A DNA stretch of 64,000 nucleotides, from contig CASJPF010000013.1 in NCBI GenBank assembly GCA_949383255.1, positions 1 to 64,000 of the forward strand, given 5' to 3'. This document shows, piece after piece, positions 7,668 through 15,143 of this stretch. Origin of the DNA: Lachnospiraceae bacterium. GTDB lineage: Bacteria; Bacillota; Clostridia; Lachnospirales; Lachnospiraceae. The notes below the pieces were generated by a model. That model ran no database searches. It was not told where the DNA came from and was given only the letters and a program-made list of their open reading frames with translations. The position numbers and the translations under genes are program-made. Numbering within the stretch: the stretch's first letter is position 1; each line of letters begins with the position of its first letter.

Positions 7668-9653
7668 CTAAAAAAAACTTAAATGCTCCTTCTTTGCAAA
7701 TTCTATAAACGCCTCGGCAATTCCATCTTCCGTCAATCCATCATGATTATACAAATCGTGTTTTACAATCAAATGATTATGCATGTCCAACATATAAGAA
7801 CCATCTGCATTTACACGATAAATCTTATCCCCTGAATTATCTTTGCTCGGCTCTCGCATTGTCGCAAAGAAAATCGGATAATCTTCCTTTTTTGGACACA
7901 ACTTGTCATCCCACTTTTGGACGAACAATACTGAGGTTTTTGTTCCCGTATGTGGTTTAAAAACATTCCCATGTAACCCAACAACGGCAAGTATTCTGCA
8001 TCTTTCTGCAATAAAATCCCGAATATATTTATCGGAAGCATTATTAAATCTCCCTTGAGGCAGAACAATTGCCATCCGCCCCCCATCTTTTAGAAATGAT
8101 AAATTCCTCTCTATAAACAAAATATCCCTTCCGACTTTAGACTGGTATTTTCCCTGTGCATTTTTGCCCAACTCATATTTTGAAATAATGCGGCTTTCTT
8201 TGATATCTCCTGCAAATGGAGGATTTGCCATAAGTACATCAAACTCGAAATCTCTATTCTGATTCTTGGTCTTACGCATGGCTTTAAGACCTCTCCATCC
8301 ATCATAGTAAATATCTTCCCATTCTTCATCTTTCGTCAAATCGTCCCATCGTTCATAATCAAGAGTGTTCAAATGCATGACATTTGTTCGGCCATCTCCT
8401 GCTATCAAATTGAGTGTCCTCGCCACACGAACCGCTTTTGTATCAAAGTCTATTGCAAAGACATTCTCTTTAACATAATCTTCACATTCTGGTGGTTTCT
8501 TTTCTGTTGTGAATAAATGACTCTGCGATATACCTTTCTCTGCCAATATGCTTTTCCAAACATGAAATATGGTATGTACGGGAAAACCGCAACTCCCAGC
8601 AGCAGTATCAATCATCTTCTCATTTTTCTTTGGGTTAAGCATTTTAACGCACATATCAATTACATATCTCGGCGTAAAATATTGCCCTTTTTCCCCTTTT
8701 TGTGACTTTCCCATTAAATATTCAAAAGCATCATCAACTACATCCAAATTAGAATTAAAGAGCTTTACGTCCTGTAAGCTCGCCACACATACCGCAAGAT
8801 GGGAAGCTGTCAGTATAATCTTTTCATCTTCATTAAATACGCCCATCCATTTTTTCTTAGCTCGGTTAAATAAATCCTGTATGGTAGTTTTTAAGTCCTC
8901 ATCCGTATCGCCATAATTACGAAATTCAAGAGTCCTGCTTTTATCTCTTCCACTTTCCATTTCATCATACAGTTTTGTAAATATCAGTTTAAATACTTCC
9001 TCAAAGACATCTACTCCAGCATTAGCTAATACTTCATCTTCCATTTCCTCTATCAAATCTTTCAACGATTTCTTTTCGCTTACAAGCTTGTCTTTTGCCA
9101 CAAGGTCATCTATCGTCCATCTTTCCGTCAAAATATCTTTAAGTTTTTGCGATTCCTTTGGAATATTAGGTATATCTTCAAAATAATTAGGGTCTTTTCT
9201 ATGATAATATGATATTTGATCGCCATTCGTCCATATGCCAATAATTGCCCCTGTAGCATTGCAATATGATTTTAGTTGCTCCTTTCCGTCCTTGAGTTTC
9301 GGCTTTTTTAGTTCTACAATAATTTCCTCTGCGGTAGGATTTGTCTTAGAGAAAATAACTATATCTGCACGTTTTTTTTCTCTGCCAAAAGAAATAGCCC
9401 TTTCAAGTTCCATTCTCTCAATAGGATAACCATATTCTGTAACCAGTTTATGAATATACAATTGCCTTACGAGTTCTTCTGGCGTCAGCTTAATTTCCTT
9501 ATCTCTAACAAGACATTTTACATATACTATATCCTTGCCCTGTTTATTTTTTCTAATGCTCAAACGCTTTCCAATCTCGTCTATTCCAGTTTGCGAAAAC
9601 TGTGTCAATTTATAATTAGATTCTGTAATAATATCATAAAGCATTTCATTCAT
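7668..9653 (-). CDS. Nuclease-methyltransferase (RM) subunit of a BcgI-like restriction system (661 aa)
   Basis: Two enzyme domains are fused. Residues about 60-145 form a PD-(D/E)xK nuclease of the HsdR_N type: RADIVIF with Asp 97 and IIVELKKPK with Glu 114 and Lys 116. From about 210 onward it is an N6-adenine methylase like HsdM: QYFTPRYV (324), the SAM motif DTAAGSCGF (349-357) and the catalytic NPPF (477-480). No SF2 helicase or HsdR gene is present in the window, and the partner is a separate HsdS, so the architecture matches type IIB/IIG enzymes (BcgI A plus B) rather than classical type I. The start ATG 9653 follows GGGAG by 8 bp. The gene ends in a run of eight T, and the specificity gene begins 11 bp later in the -1 frame. 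Confidence 0.85.
   Translation of the reverse strand: MNEMLYDIITESNYKLTQFSQTGIDEIGKRLSIRKNKQGKDIVYVKCLVRDKEIKLTPEELVRQLYIHKLVTEYGYPIERMELERAISFGREKKRADIVIFSKTNPTAEEIIVELKKPKLKDGKEQLKSYCNATGAIIGIWTNGDQISYYHRKDPNYFEDIPNIPKESQKLKDILTERWTIDDLVAKDKLVSEKKSLKDLIEEMEDEVLANAGVDVFEEVFKLIFTKLYDEMESGRDKSRTLEFRNYGDTDEDLKTTIQDLFNRAKKKWMGVFNEDEKIILTASHLAVCVASLQDVKLFNSNLDVVDDAFEYLMGKSQKGEKGQYFTPRYVIDMCVKMLNPKKNEKMIDTAAGSCGFPVHTIFHVWKSILAEKGISQSHLFTTEKKPPECEDYVKENVFAIDFDTKAVRVARTLNLIAGDGRTNVMHLNTLDYERWDDLTKDEEWEDIYYDGWRGLKAMRKTKNQNRDFEFDVLMANPPFAGDIKESRIISKYELGKNAQGKYQSKVGRDILFIERNLSFLKDGGRMAIVLPQGRFNNASDKYIRDFIAERCRILAVVGLHGNVFKPHTGTKTSVLFVQKWDDKLCPKKEDYPIFFATMREPSKDNSGDKIYRVNADGSYMLDMHNHLIVKHDLYNHDGLTEDGIAEAFIEFAKKEHLSFF
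7670..7677 (-). other. T8 homopolymer at the RM/S gene junction (possible slippage or phase-variation site)
   Basis: On the coding strand the methylase ends AGT TTT TTT TAG. Slipping back one base on this run avoids the stop and continues SFFLDDPSVAEFDEVYY straight into the specificity subunit frame. An extra T in the DNA would have the same effect permanently. Whether either happens is not known. Confidence 0.45.
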
Positions 9654-9822
9654 GGCATTGTCTCCCTTATTTATAGGTATATAAAATAAATTTTACCATA
9701 ATTGTATTCTTTTTACAGTAATTTAAGTTTTTCTGTGTAAGCATAAATCAGTATCTTTTCTATCAAAAACAAAGTCATTTAAATCTGGCTGTTACTATTG
9801 TTTTTGAAAGTATGTTTTACTA

Positions 9823-10764
9823 TTATTTATTTTTTATGTTGTTTATTAAATCATTTAGTTCACTCATACATTGAATTGCCTTTTCTGAACCAAATAAATA
9901 TTTTTGAGACATCCCAATTTGTATAAGATTATAAGCCGTAACTCCTTGCAATGACATATTTATAATATTACCATCGGAAATATCTTTTGAAAACAAAGGA
10001 GCATCCTTCGCTTTGACTCTTAAGATAATTGCTAATTTTTTTGAAATTGGGATACAAATATCATTAAGACCTAACCAAATGGGTTTAGCTGGATCATCAC
10101 TTATAATAAAATCCAAATCTGTATAGTTATAAGCAATATACCAGTTATAGTTAATAAGTAACTTATTCATTGTCCCTAATGTTGGAACGAGTGATACTAA
10201 GTTTTCTATCTGTTGCTGTTGCCCTGATATGCAATTTGTTTTTATTGAATTTGCCTTATCTTCTTCACTTAATCCAACATTATCACACATTTCCCTCAAA
10301 ACTTGTTCTGTTTTTTCATTCATTTTATCGATCATATCTCTAAAACTTTTCGTGCGATATGCTAAACTATGAACAAAAGAGATAAAAATGGCTCTCGTTT
10401 GTTCGGTATAAATGCTCTGGGAATTAGCTTCTAGGTCATTTAACATTTGATTATATGCACCTTCTTCTCTAGATAATGCATGTTCAACAAATTGTTCATC
10501 TTGAAGGTATTTATTGTCTTTTAACTCTGGAAAAACATCAAAATCATTTTTTAGTACTTTTTCTAATATGTCTTTAGGTACATCATAAAAATAATTAGTT
10601 GATGCAAAATTCCATGGACTCTGGTTATGTAACACCTTTCCATCTTTTTTGAATAATACGGATATTTTTGGCTTTTTGTCTGTGCCATAACCAAACCTTT
10701 TTAGGTACATTCGAGGAACGTAGTGTTGATTTTTGGTCTTTTTTATAGTTATATCATTACTCAC
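9823..10764 (-). CDS. DUF4238 family protein (313 aa)
   Basis: The GTG at 10764 is 7 bp after GAGGT. The N-terminal signature KNQHYVPRMYLKRFG is the defining DUF4238 motif, followed by a WNFASTNYFYD segment, a central helical region with FISFVHSLAYRTKSFRDMI, and a C-terminal strand region DLDFIISDDPAKPIWLG with PISKKLAIILRVK. The family has no proven biochemical function, but members are frequently found in mobile and defence islands. No signal peptide or membrane segment is seen. It lies about 170 bp upstream of the restriction operon on the same strand but probably has its own transcript. Its role here is unknown. Confidence 0.75.
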   Translation of the reverse strand: MSNDITIKKTKNQHYVPRMYLKRFGYGTDKKPKISVLFKKDGKVLHNQSPWNFASTNYFYDVPKDILEKVLKNDFDVFPELKDNKYLQDEQFVEHALSREEGAYNQMLNDLEANSQSIYTEQTRAIFISFVHSLAYRTKSFRDMIDKMNEKTEQVLREMCDNVGLSEEDKANSIKTNCISGQQQQIENLVSLVPTLGTMNKLLINYNWYIAYNYTDLDFIISDDPAKPIWLGLNDICIPISKKLAIILRVKAKDAPLFSKDISDGNIINMSLQGVTAYNLIQIGMSQKYLFGSEKAIQCMSELNDLINNIKNK

Positions 10765-10899
10765 TGTCTTTACCTCGCGATTCCGCTTCCAAATCTAAAA
10801 GTTGTATAATAGTTACTTAAATAAAAGGCTTGATATGATATTCTATCATAAAAACGAATAAAATAACATAAAAAGCATACATTTTTGTAAATTAAATAT

Positions 10900-10922
10900 G
10901 GACAGATTGCTTATGTCTGTCC
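10900..10922 (-). terminator. Hairpin downstream of tnpV
   Basis: GGACAGA and TCTGTCC (10900-10922) pair perfectly around 9 bases. On the minus strand a T/A-rich tail (TATTTAATTT) follows. It lies 10 bp beyond the tnpV stop, so it is a likely but weak terminator. Confidence 0.45.
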
Positions 10923-10932
10923 ACATGAATAA

Positions 10933-11313
10933 TTATTGATATATCAATTCGTTACAAACTATTTCTTCTGCTGCATTGCGAATATTATTTACAGCTCTTA
11001 CCCAGCCAAGCCAATCCTCTGACTTTAAATTTTCTGTAATGCCCTGATGCTTCATCAGTTGCTGTACTAATATTTCCATCTGTTCATTAGCAGCATCGTC
11101 TATTTCGTTTAAATGACTGATAAGTCTACCCTCCATGCGGAGCGAACTGTATAACCCTTTTTTGTGTTTCTTGATATAATTCAACCTCATACTGCCATAT
11201 TTGCCATAATGCGGATCTTCGTCCTTTGGGAATTCCAAGTTGGGATAGTAGTAATCCCCAATCAATACATAATCAATTCCCTTCTCTGTGATTCTTGGCT
11301 TTAGTTCTTTCAT
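10933..11313 (-). CDS. tnpV: TnpV-type transposon-encoded protein (126 aa)
   Basis: ATG 11313 stands 9 bp after GGAGG. The sequence has the TnpV layout: an opening DYVLIGDYYYPNL, then GKYGSMRLNYIKKHKKGLYS, a helix SHLNEIDDAANEQMEILVQQ and the C-terminal GWVRAVNNIRNAAEEIVCNE. TnpV proteins are cargo or accessory proteins of clostridial integrative elements such as the Tn4451 and TnpX-type families; no catalytic activity has been shown. Together with the TnpW-like gene and the recombinase at the left, it marks this 11 kb as mobile-element DNA. The inverted repeat at 11360-11386 lies just upstream. Confidence 0.85.
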   Translation of the reverse strand: MKELKPRITEKGIDYVLIGDYYYPNLEFPKDEDPHYGKYGSMRLNYIKKHKKGLYSSLRMEGRLISHLNEIDDAANEQMEILVQQLMKHQGITENLKSEDWLGWVRAVNNIRNAAEEIVCNELIYQ

Positions 11314-11359
11314 TGTCGTATACCTCCATAATCGTTGTATTTATTAGTTTTTTACTTAT

Positions 11360-11386
11360 GGCAGGTATTTTTGTAAGCGTGGGTTG
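11360..11386 (+). repeat. Right copy of the inverted repeat (see 463-486)
   Basis: GGCAGGTATTTTT then GTAAGCGTGGGTTG on the plus strand. It is identical to the minus-strand copy at 463-486 except for three extra T. It lies 14 bp from the point where the XRE gene at 11400-11537 breaks off, so it probably marks the right end of the island. Confidence 0.6.
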
Positions 11387-11399
11387 ATGGTTCGTTTCC

Positions 11400-11537
11400 T
11401 TAACTATGTGAAATTCCTGTTTCCCATTTTGAAACAGCCTGTCTTGATATGTCTAATTTTTTTGCTAAGTCCTCTTGTGTGTAATGATGGCTTTTGCGTA
11501 GAAATTGTAAATATTTTGATATAATATTCATATTCAT
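11400..11537 (-). pseudogene. XRE-family regulator truncated after the HTH (45 aa)
   Basis: ATG 11537 follows GGAG by 8 bp; a longer in-frame start at 11660 has no ribosome site. The product MNMNIISKYLQFLRKSHHYT then QEDLAKKLDISRQAVSKWET is a textbook XRE helix-turn-helix, but it stops at KWETGISHS. Intact homologues continue with a PDLExLxKL helix and usually an effector or membrane domain. The break lies beside the inverted repeat at 11360-11386, which suggests that insertion of the island removed the 3' part. The short product might still bind DNA. The SdpI-like membrane gene upstream (11767-12120) could have been its partner. Confidence 0.7.
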
Positions 11538-11766
11538 AAAAATCACTCCTTTATACATGATAATACATATAGAAAGAAGAAAAAAGAATTTGGTGCGTGC
11601 GCAAAAGCAAATATCAGTTGCGTAGTTATGGTTCATTCTGTCCTGTGCAAAGCGTAACATTGCATAGTTTCAACCATTCAAGGCGGCTATTTGAATTTTT
11701 GTTGTATAATAGTAACTGTCTGCCAGAGCATGTTAAAAAATACTGTAAGATACTTTAGAACCTTTC

Positions 11767-12120
11767 TTATTTGTTTATAAACTTCTTTTCTATTTCCAAA
11801 TCAGTTTTATAAAATCCCAAAAGCAAGAATCCCAGTCCTACAAAACATCCAACGCTGAGAGTAATATGAATTGAGACATGAAATAAAAACATCACTATAC
11901 TTACTACAATCTCAATTATTCCCAAAGTTTTTCCAATAGATATAAAAATATCAGGCGCAATACTTTGTGCATAATCCCAGTGTGCTTGCGTCTTTCGTGA
12001 AATTGGCGTGTTATATCCATTGCCTGACTTCATATCTGACACAGGATGCTTTTTTAGAGTATATCCCACTAAAATCAATACAAATGGCATAATTAAGTTT
12101 GTAATTAGTAAAAAATACAT
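11767..12120 (-). CDS. SdpI-like small membrane protein (117 aa)
   Basis: Start set at ATG 12120, 8 bp after GGAGG, instead of the longer ATG at 12135 that contains that site. It has three predicted membrane helices: FLLITNLIMPFVLILVGYTL, then FISIGKTLGIIEIVVSIVMF, then HITLSVGCFVGLGFLLLGFY. Between the first and second lies NGYNTPISRKTQAHWDYAQS, which matches the SdpI-family GYRTxxSMKNxxxWxxAN motif. SdpI is the immunity protein against the SdpC toxin in Bacillus, but most family members are uncharacterised. The nearby XRE remnant suggests a regulator-membrane protein pair disrupted by island insertion. Confidence 0.7.
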   Translation of the reverse strand: MYFLLITNLIMPFVLILVGYTLKKHPVSDMKSGNGYNTPISRKTQAHWDYAQSIAPDIFISIGKTLGIIEIVVSIVMFLFHVSIHITLSVGCFVGLGFLLLGFYKTDLEIEKKFINK

Positions 12121-12337
12121 GCACTTTTCCTCCATAAATTTCGATTCTTATTTGACTGAATCTTATAGCATTTAATAAGTTTATATTTTGTCCTTGTGAA
12201 GCCTGCAGACCATTGAAGATGCTAAATTTATAGTAGAGAGGCTTGCCCTCACGCTTTTCCTTGTGTTATATCTTTTTCCCAAACAATCCAATAGCCTATT
12301 TTTGTTATGAAACCTTATAAGGAAAAAAATAAATTTT

Positions 12338-13060
12338 TCAGCGCAAAGTCTCCATTTGCCATCTTAATTCATTCCAAGTCTTTACTGTCAAAATATCTTT
12401 ATCCTCTGTGTATGGTAAATCAATCGCTCCAATATACCATACCGGAAATAATCCTGCACATAACGCACCCTTTATGTCGCATTCATATTGATCACCGATA
12501 TACCACACATCCTCTGGCGCAAGTTCTGCTTTTTCCAATGCCAAATCAAATATTCTTTTATTTGGTTTGCGAAATATATAATTGCTTGAAGCGATAATAA
12601 ATTCAAAAGCATTTTCTGGTAGCAATCTATCAATACGTTTTGTGACAACAGTTTCTGCATAGGTAATATTACTGATTACTCCTGTGCGGATATTATTATT
12701 CTTTAAATATTCCAAAAATTCCTCAATTCCCTCCGTAGGCTTTCCCTGTGCAGCAGCATTCCAAAATATAGTGTCAATTTCTTCATTATTTAATGGAATT
12801 TCTATTCCCTGCGATTCATAAAGATATGATGTAAACATCATATTAGGAACTTCTATCTGCATCAAGTGCCTTCTCTGCGGATCAAATCTTCCCAATTCTT
12901 GATTAATTTCATTTGCTTTTTCTTGCACCTGTTCGGCACACAAATGATATTTATTTTTTGTGGCATATTTTAGCACTGCCTCCGTTCCTTTTACACCATC
13001 AAATTTTTCCTCTATAAGCGTTTGCCCATAATCAAACAGAACCATTTTAGGCACTTTCAT
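12338..13060 (-). CDS. HAD-superfamily hydrolase (240 aa)
   Basis: ATG 13060 lies 8 bp after GGAGG. Haloacid-dehalogenase motifs are in order: motif I FDYGQTL (nucleophile Asp 10; the second Asp of DxD is replaced by Gly), motif II in TGVISNIT, motif III Lys in FRKPNKRIFDLAL, and motif IV YIGDQYECDIKGAL. A helical cap lies between motifs I and II, as in subfamily IA phosphatases. The Gly in motif I is common in Firmicute members annotated as phosphatases or pyrophosphatases, so the substrate, probably a small phosphorylated metabolite, cannot be named. Monocistronic; the 218-base gap downstream (12120-12338) shows nothing clear. Confidence 0.85.
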   Translation of the reverse strand: MKVPKMVLFDYGQTLIEEKFDGVKGTEAVLKYATKNKYHLCAEQVQEKANEINQELGRFDPQRRHLMQIEVPNMMFTSYLYESQGIEIPLNNEEIDTIFWNAAAQGKPTEGIEEFLEYLKNNNIRTGVISNITYAETVVTKRIDRLLPENAFEFIIASSNYIFRKPNKRIFDLALEKAELAPEDVWYIGDQYECDIKGALCAGLFPVWYIGAIDLPYTEDKDILTVKTWNELRWQMETLR

Positions 13061-13272
13061 CCATTATACCTCCACTTGAAAATTTATAATAATCATACTT
13101 TTTGCTGTGAATAATTGCTACTTTCCTACTTTTGATGATAATACCGCTTACAGAAAGTCTGCAAAAACTTCCATTCAGATTATAATCTTTTTTATTCATT
13201 CAAACAACATATGTATTTTATAAATCCCCGCTTTAAACAAATTTATAGAGTTTTTTATCACAGCTCCTTATA

Positions 13273-13917
13273 TTATATCTTAAAAGAAAGTATGAATAAC
13301 ACACAAATGATAAGCATTAGTAGTGCCGCTAATAAAACTCTAATATTTATCTGCATTTTACTGGAATCCGTCTTAGACTCAATCAAATTTGATCGGCGCA
13401 AAGCAGTGACAATAGGTTTATACAATAGCATTGTTATTGCTGCATTCAGCCCGCCTTTAATCAAATTGAACGGTAAAAATGCTGGAATTAATAATTCTAC
13501 AATCGCTTCCCTTGGATAGCCCATATAGATAGGCGCAATCAAATAATTCCAAAGCATCATAACTACAGCCTGACAACCACAGCCGCAAAAAAGCCCGAAT
13601 AATGCACCAGATAGCCTATGTTTCCTTTTATAAATAAATGCGGCAGTACACGCAAAGGAACAGCTCGAAATAATGTTCATAAAGCAGCCCAAAATTCCTG
13701 TTCCGCTAATCGTAAACATTTGTACTATAGAAACAATTATTGTTATCGCAAATGATGTAAGTGGTCCAAAAATAAATCCACCAATTACTATAATAACATC
13801 TTTAGGGTCATACTTCAAAAAAAGTACGAGCGGGATACGCCCAACCACCACTGCGACATAAGCAAGGGTGCATAGCATACTTATTGTTGTTAGTTTCTTT
13901 GTTTTACTGATCTTCAT
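13273..13917 (-). CDS. ribU: ECF transporter S component, riboflavin-type (RibU-like)
   Basis: Product of 214 residues with five to six membrane helices: LTTISMLCTLAYVAVVVGR, DVIIVIGGFIFGPLTSFAIT, IVSIVQMFTISGTGILGCFM, LFGLFCGCGCQAVVMMLWNY and a last helix VLLAALLMLIICVLFILSF. The GTGILGCFMNIISS segment is typical of RibU. Substrate binding proteins of this class join the shared ECF energising module (EcfA, EcfA', EcfT), which is encoded elsewhere, and import riboflavin. The assignment rests on the FMN riboswitch directly upstream as much as on the protein. ATG 13917 is 7 bp after AAGGAGG. Confidence 0.88.
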   Translation of the reverse strand: MKISKTKKLTTISMLCTLAYVAVVVGRIPLVLFLKYDPKDVIIVIGGFIFGPLTSFAITIIVSIVQMFTISGTGILGCFMNIISSCSFACTAAFIYKRKHRLSGALFGLFCGCGCQAVVMMLWNYLIAPIYMGYPREAIVELLIPAFLPFNLIKGGLNAAITMLLYKPIVTALRRSNLIESKTDSSKMQINIRVLLAALLMLIICVLFILSFKI

Positions 13918-13931
13918 TGAAATACCTCCTT

Positions 13932-13977
13932 AAAAAAATTAACACTTGAAAGTGTCTGACTGCCTTTCAGGTGTTAA
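13932..13977 (-). terminator. Riboswitch expression-platform terminator before ribU
   Basis: The arms AACACCTGAAAG and CTTTCAAGTGTT form a 14-bp stem that includes flanking bases and one G-U pair. Seven T follow immediately, and then the AAGGAGG of ribU. Transcription would stop before the ribosome site when FMN is bound. Confidence 0.8.
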
Positions 13978-14067
13978 AATTTAAGGTGTATTGTAAATGC
14001 CTACAGAGCAATTTAATAAAAAAGAGTGCAAAAAATAATGGTCAGTTTAATTCTGACAATTTCAATA

Positions 14068-14184
14068 CACCTTCTTTAATCCGGACTATACCGTCGGTTT
14101 TGGAATTTCACCAACCCCCGCGCTTTCGCGCCCGCGGACTATAACCGCCGATCGGGAATTTCACCCTGCCCTGAAGACATCATC
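14068..14184 (-). ncRNA. FMN riboswitch (RFN element)
   Basis: The minus strand shows the conserved RFN core in order: CTTCAGGGCAGGGTGAAATT, CCCGATCGGCGGTTATAGTC, CGCGGGCGCGAAAGCGCGGG, TTGGTGAAATTCC, CCGACGGTATAGTCCGGAT and the closing GAAGG that pairs with the 5' CTTC. It is complete and lies about 90 bp before the terminator hairpin and ribU. FMN binding is expected to switch off the riboflavin transporter. Confidence 0.95.
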
Positions 14185-14322
14185 GCTATTCAATTGTTTA
14201 AAAAATTATAGCACACAACAAAGAAAAAGTCAACTTTCGTTTGGCTTAAAACCTAAGCTATTGTTACAGTTCAGTTACTGTTCAAGGCATGAAAACCTCT
14301 TATAGCAACGAACTTCTACAAA

Positions 14323-15069
14323 CTAACTATGCCAATTTACAAAAAGCATTCTTATCCGCACAGTCAGCCAAAGAAACAGCACAATCAACATACAGATTCC
14401 TGTCACAAGCAATGTATACTGCCAAAATCCAGACCAGTCACCACGATATAACCTCCCAATAGCAGGAATCCCAAGCACCATTGCAAAATACCAAAACACA
14501 GGAATAAAAAAACGTCCTATGGTGGTCTTTTGTACTGTTTCTATACCCATAAAAAATTGTTTACAAAGCTTTCCTGCCAGATAATAAATAACAAAAAGCA
14601 TTGAAAAATATACTGCTGTACCAATCATTGTATGAAGCTGTTCTGCCGTTATCCATGCTGGTAAAATCTTCTTGCCGGCTAAGGCAAGCGGTAAATAAAT
14701 TGAAACTGTAATCCGAATTCCATTGACAAAGATAGTTGCTATATAAGAAAAGATAGTACTAAATCCCAACCAGCACACCTTCTTTCTCATAGAATCTACT
14801 ATAGGAACAAATGTAAAAACTATCATAACAAACGCAATGAGCAGGAACCGCACACCAGAACAAGACGGCGCTATAATAAAACGATATTCATGACTCACAT
14901 ATCCAACCTGTGTAATCTTCTCAAAAGAAATGCCGCTTAGAATCTGCACCCACTTTGTAGTGGGTGCTAGAATCCAGAAAAGCTGTTCACTGTCCGCTGT
15001 ACGATAATACACCTTAACTGCAAGTACAGCTAGAATCGCCGGAATATAGATTGTTAGATTCTTTTTCAC
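14323..15069 (-). CDS. Exosortase/archaeosortase-family membrane protease (248 aa)
   Basis: The start is GTG 15069, 6 bp after AAGGAGG; the longer ATG at 15093 would contain that site. The protein has about seven membrane helices and the three exosortase catalytic positions in the right contexts: Cys 70 in APSCSGVRFLLIAF, Arg 119 in FVNGIRITVSIYLPLAL and His 146 in EQLHTMIGTAVYF. Exosortases are transpeptidase-like membrane enzymes that process proteins with a short motif, one membrane helix and a basic tail. The protein encoded 74 bp upstream (VIT/vWA) ends exactly that way, so it is the likely substrate. The XrtK subtype is my guess. Exosortases are mainly known from Gram-negative bacteria and cyanobacteria, which makes the host unusual. 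Confidence 0.8.
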   Translation of the reverse strand: MKKNLTIYIPAILAVLAVKVYYRTADSEQLFWILAPTTKWVQILSGISFEKITQVGYVSHEYRFIIAPSCSGVRFLLIAFVMIVFTFVPIVDSMRKKVCWLGFSTIFSYIATIFVNGIRITVSIYLPLALAGKKILPAWITAEQLHTMIGTAVYFSMLFVIYYLAGKLCKQFFMGIETVQKTTIGRFFIPVFWYFAMVLGIPAIGRLYRGDWSGFWQYTLLVTGICMLIVLFLWLTVRIRMLFVNWHS

Positions 15070-15143
15070 AACAAACCTCCTTGTCATTGGCATCTCAACT
15101 CATTTTGTGCAGAACACTTCCACAGCTTTCAAAAACTGTCTTT

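Noticed and set aside
7668-9653. Classical type I HsdM
   Set aside because: The N-terminal PD-(D/E)xK nuclease (Asp 97, Glu 114, Lys 116) and absence of HsdR point to a BcgI-like type IIB/IIG enzyme instead.
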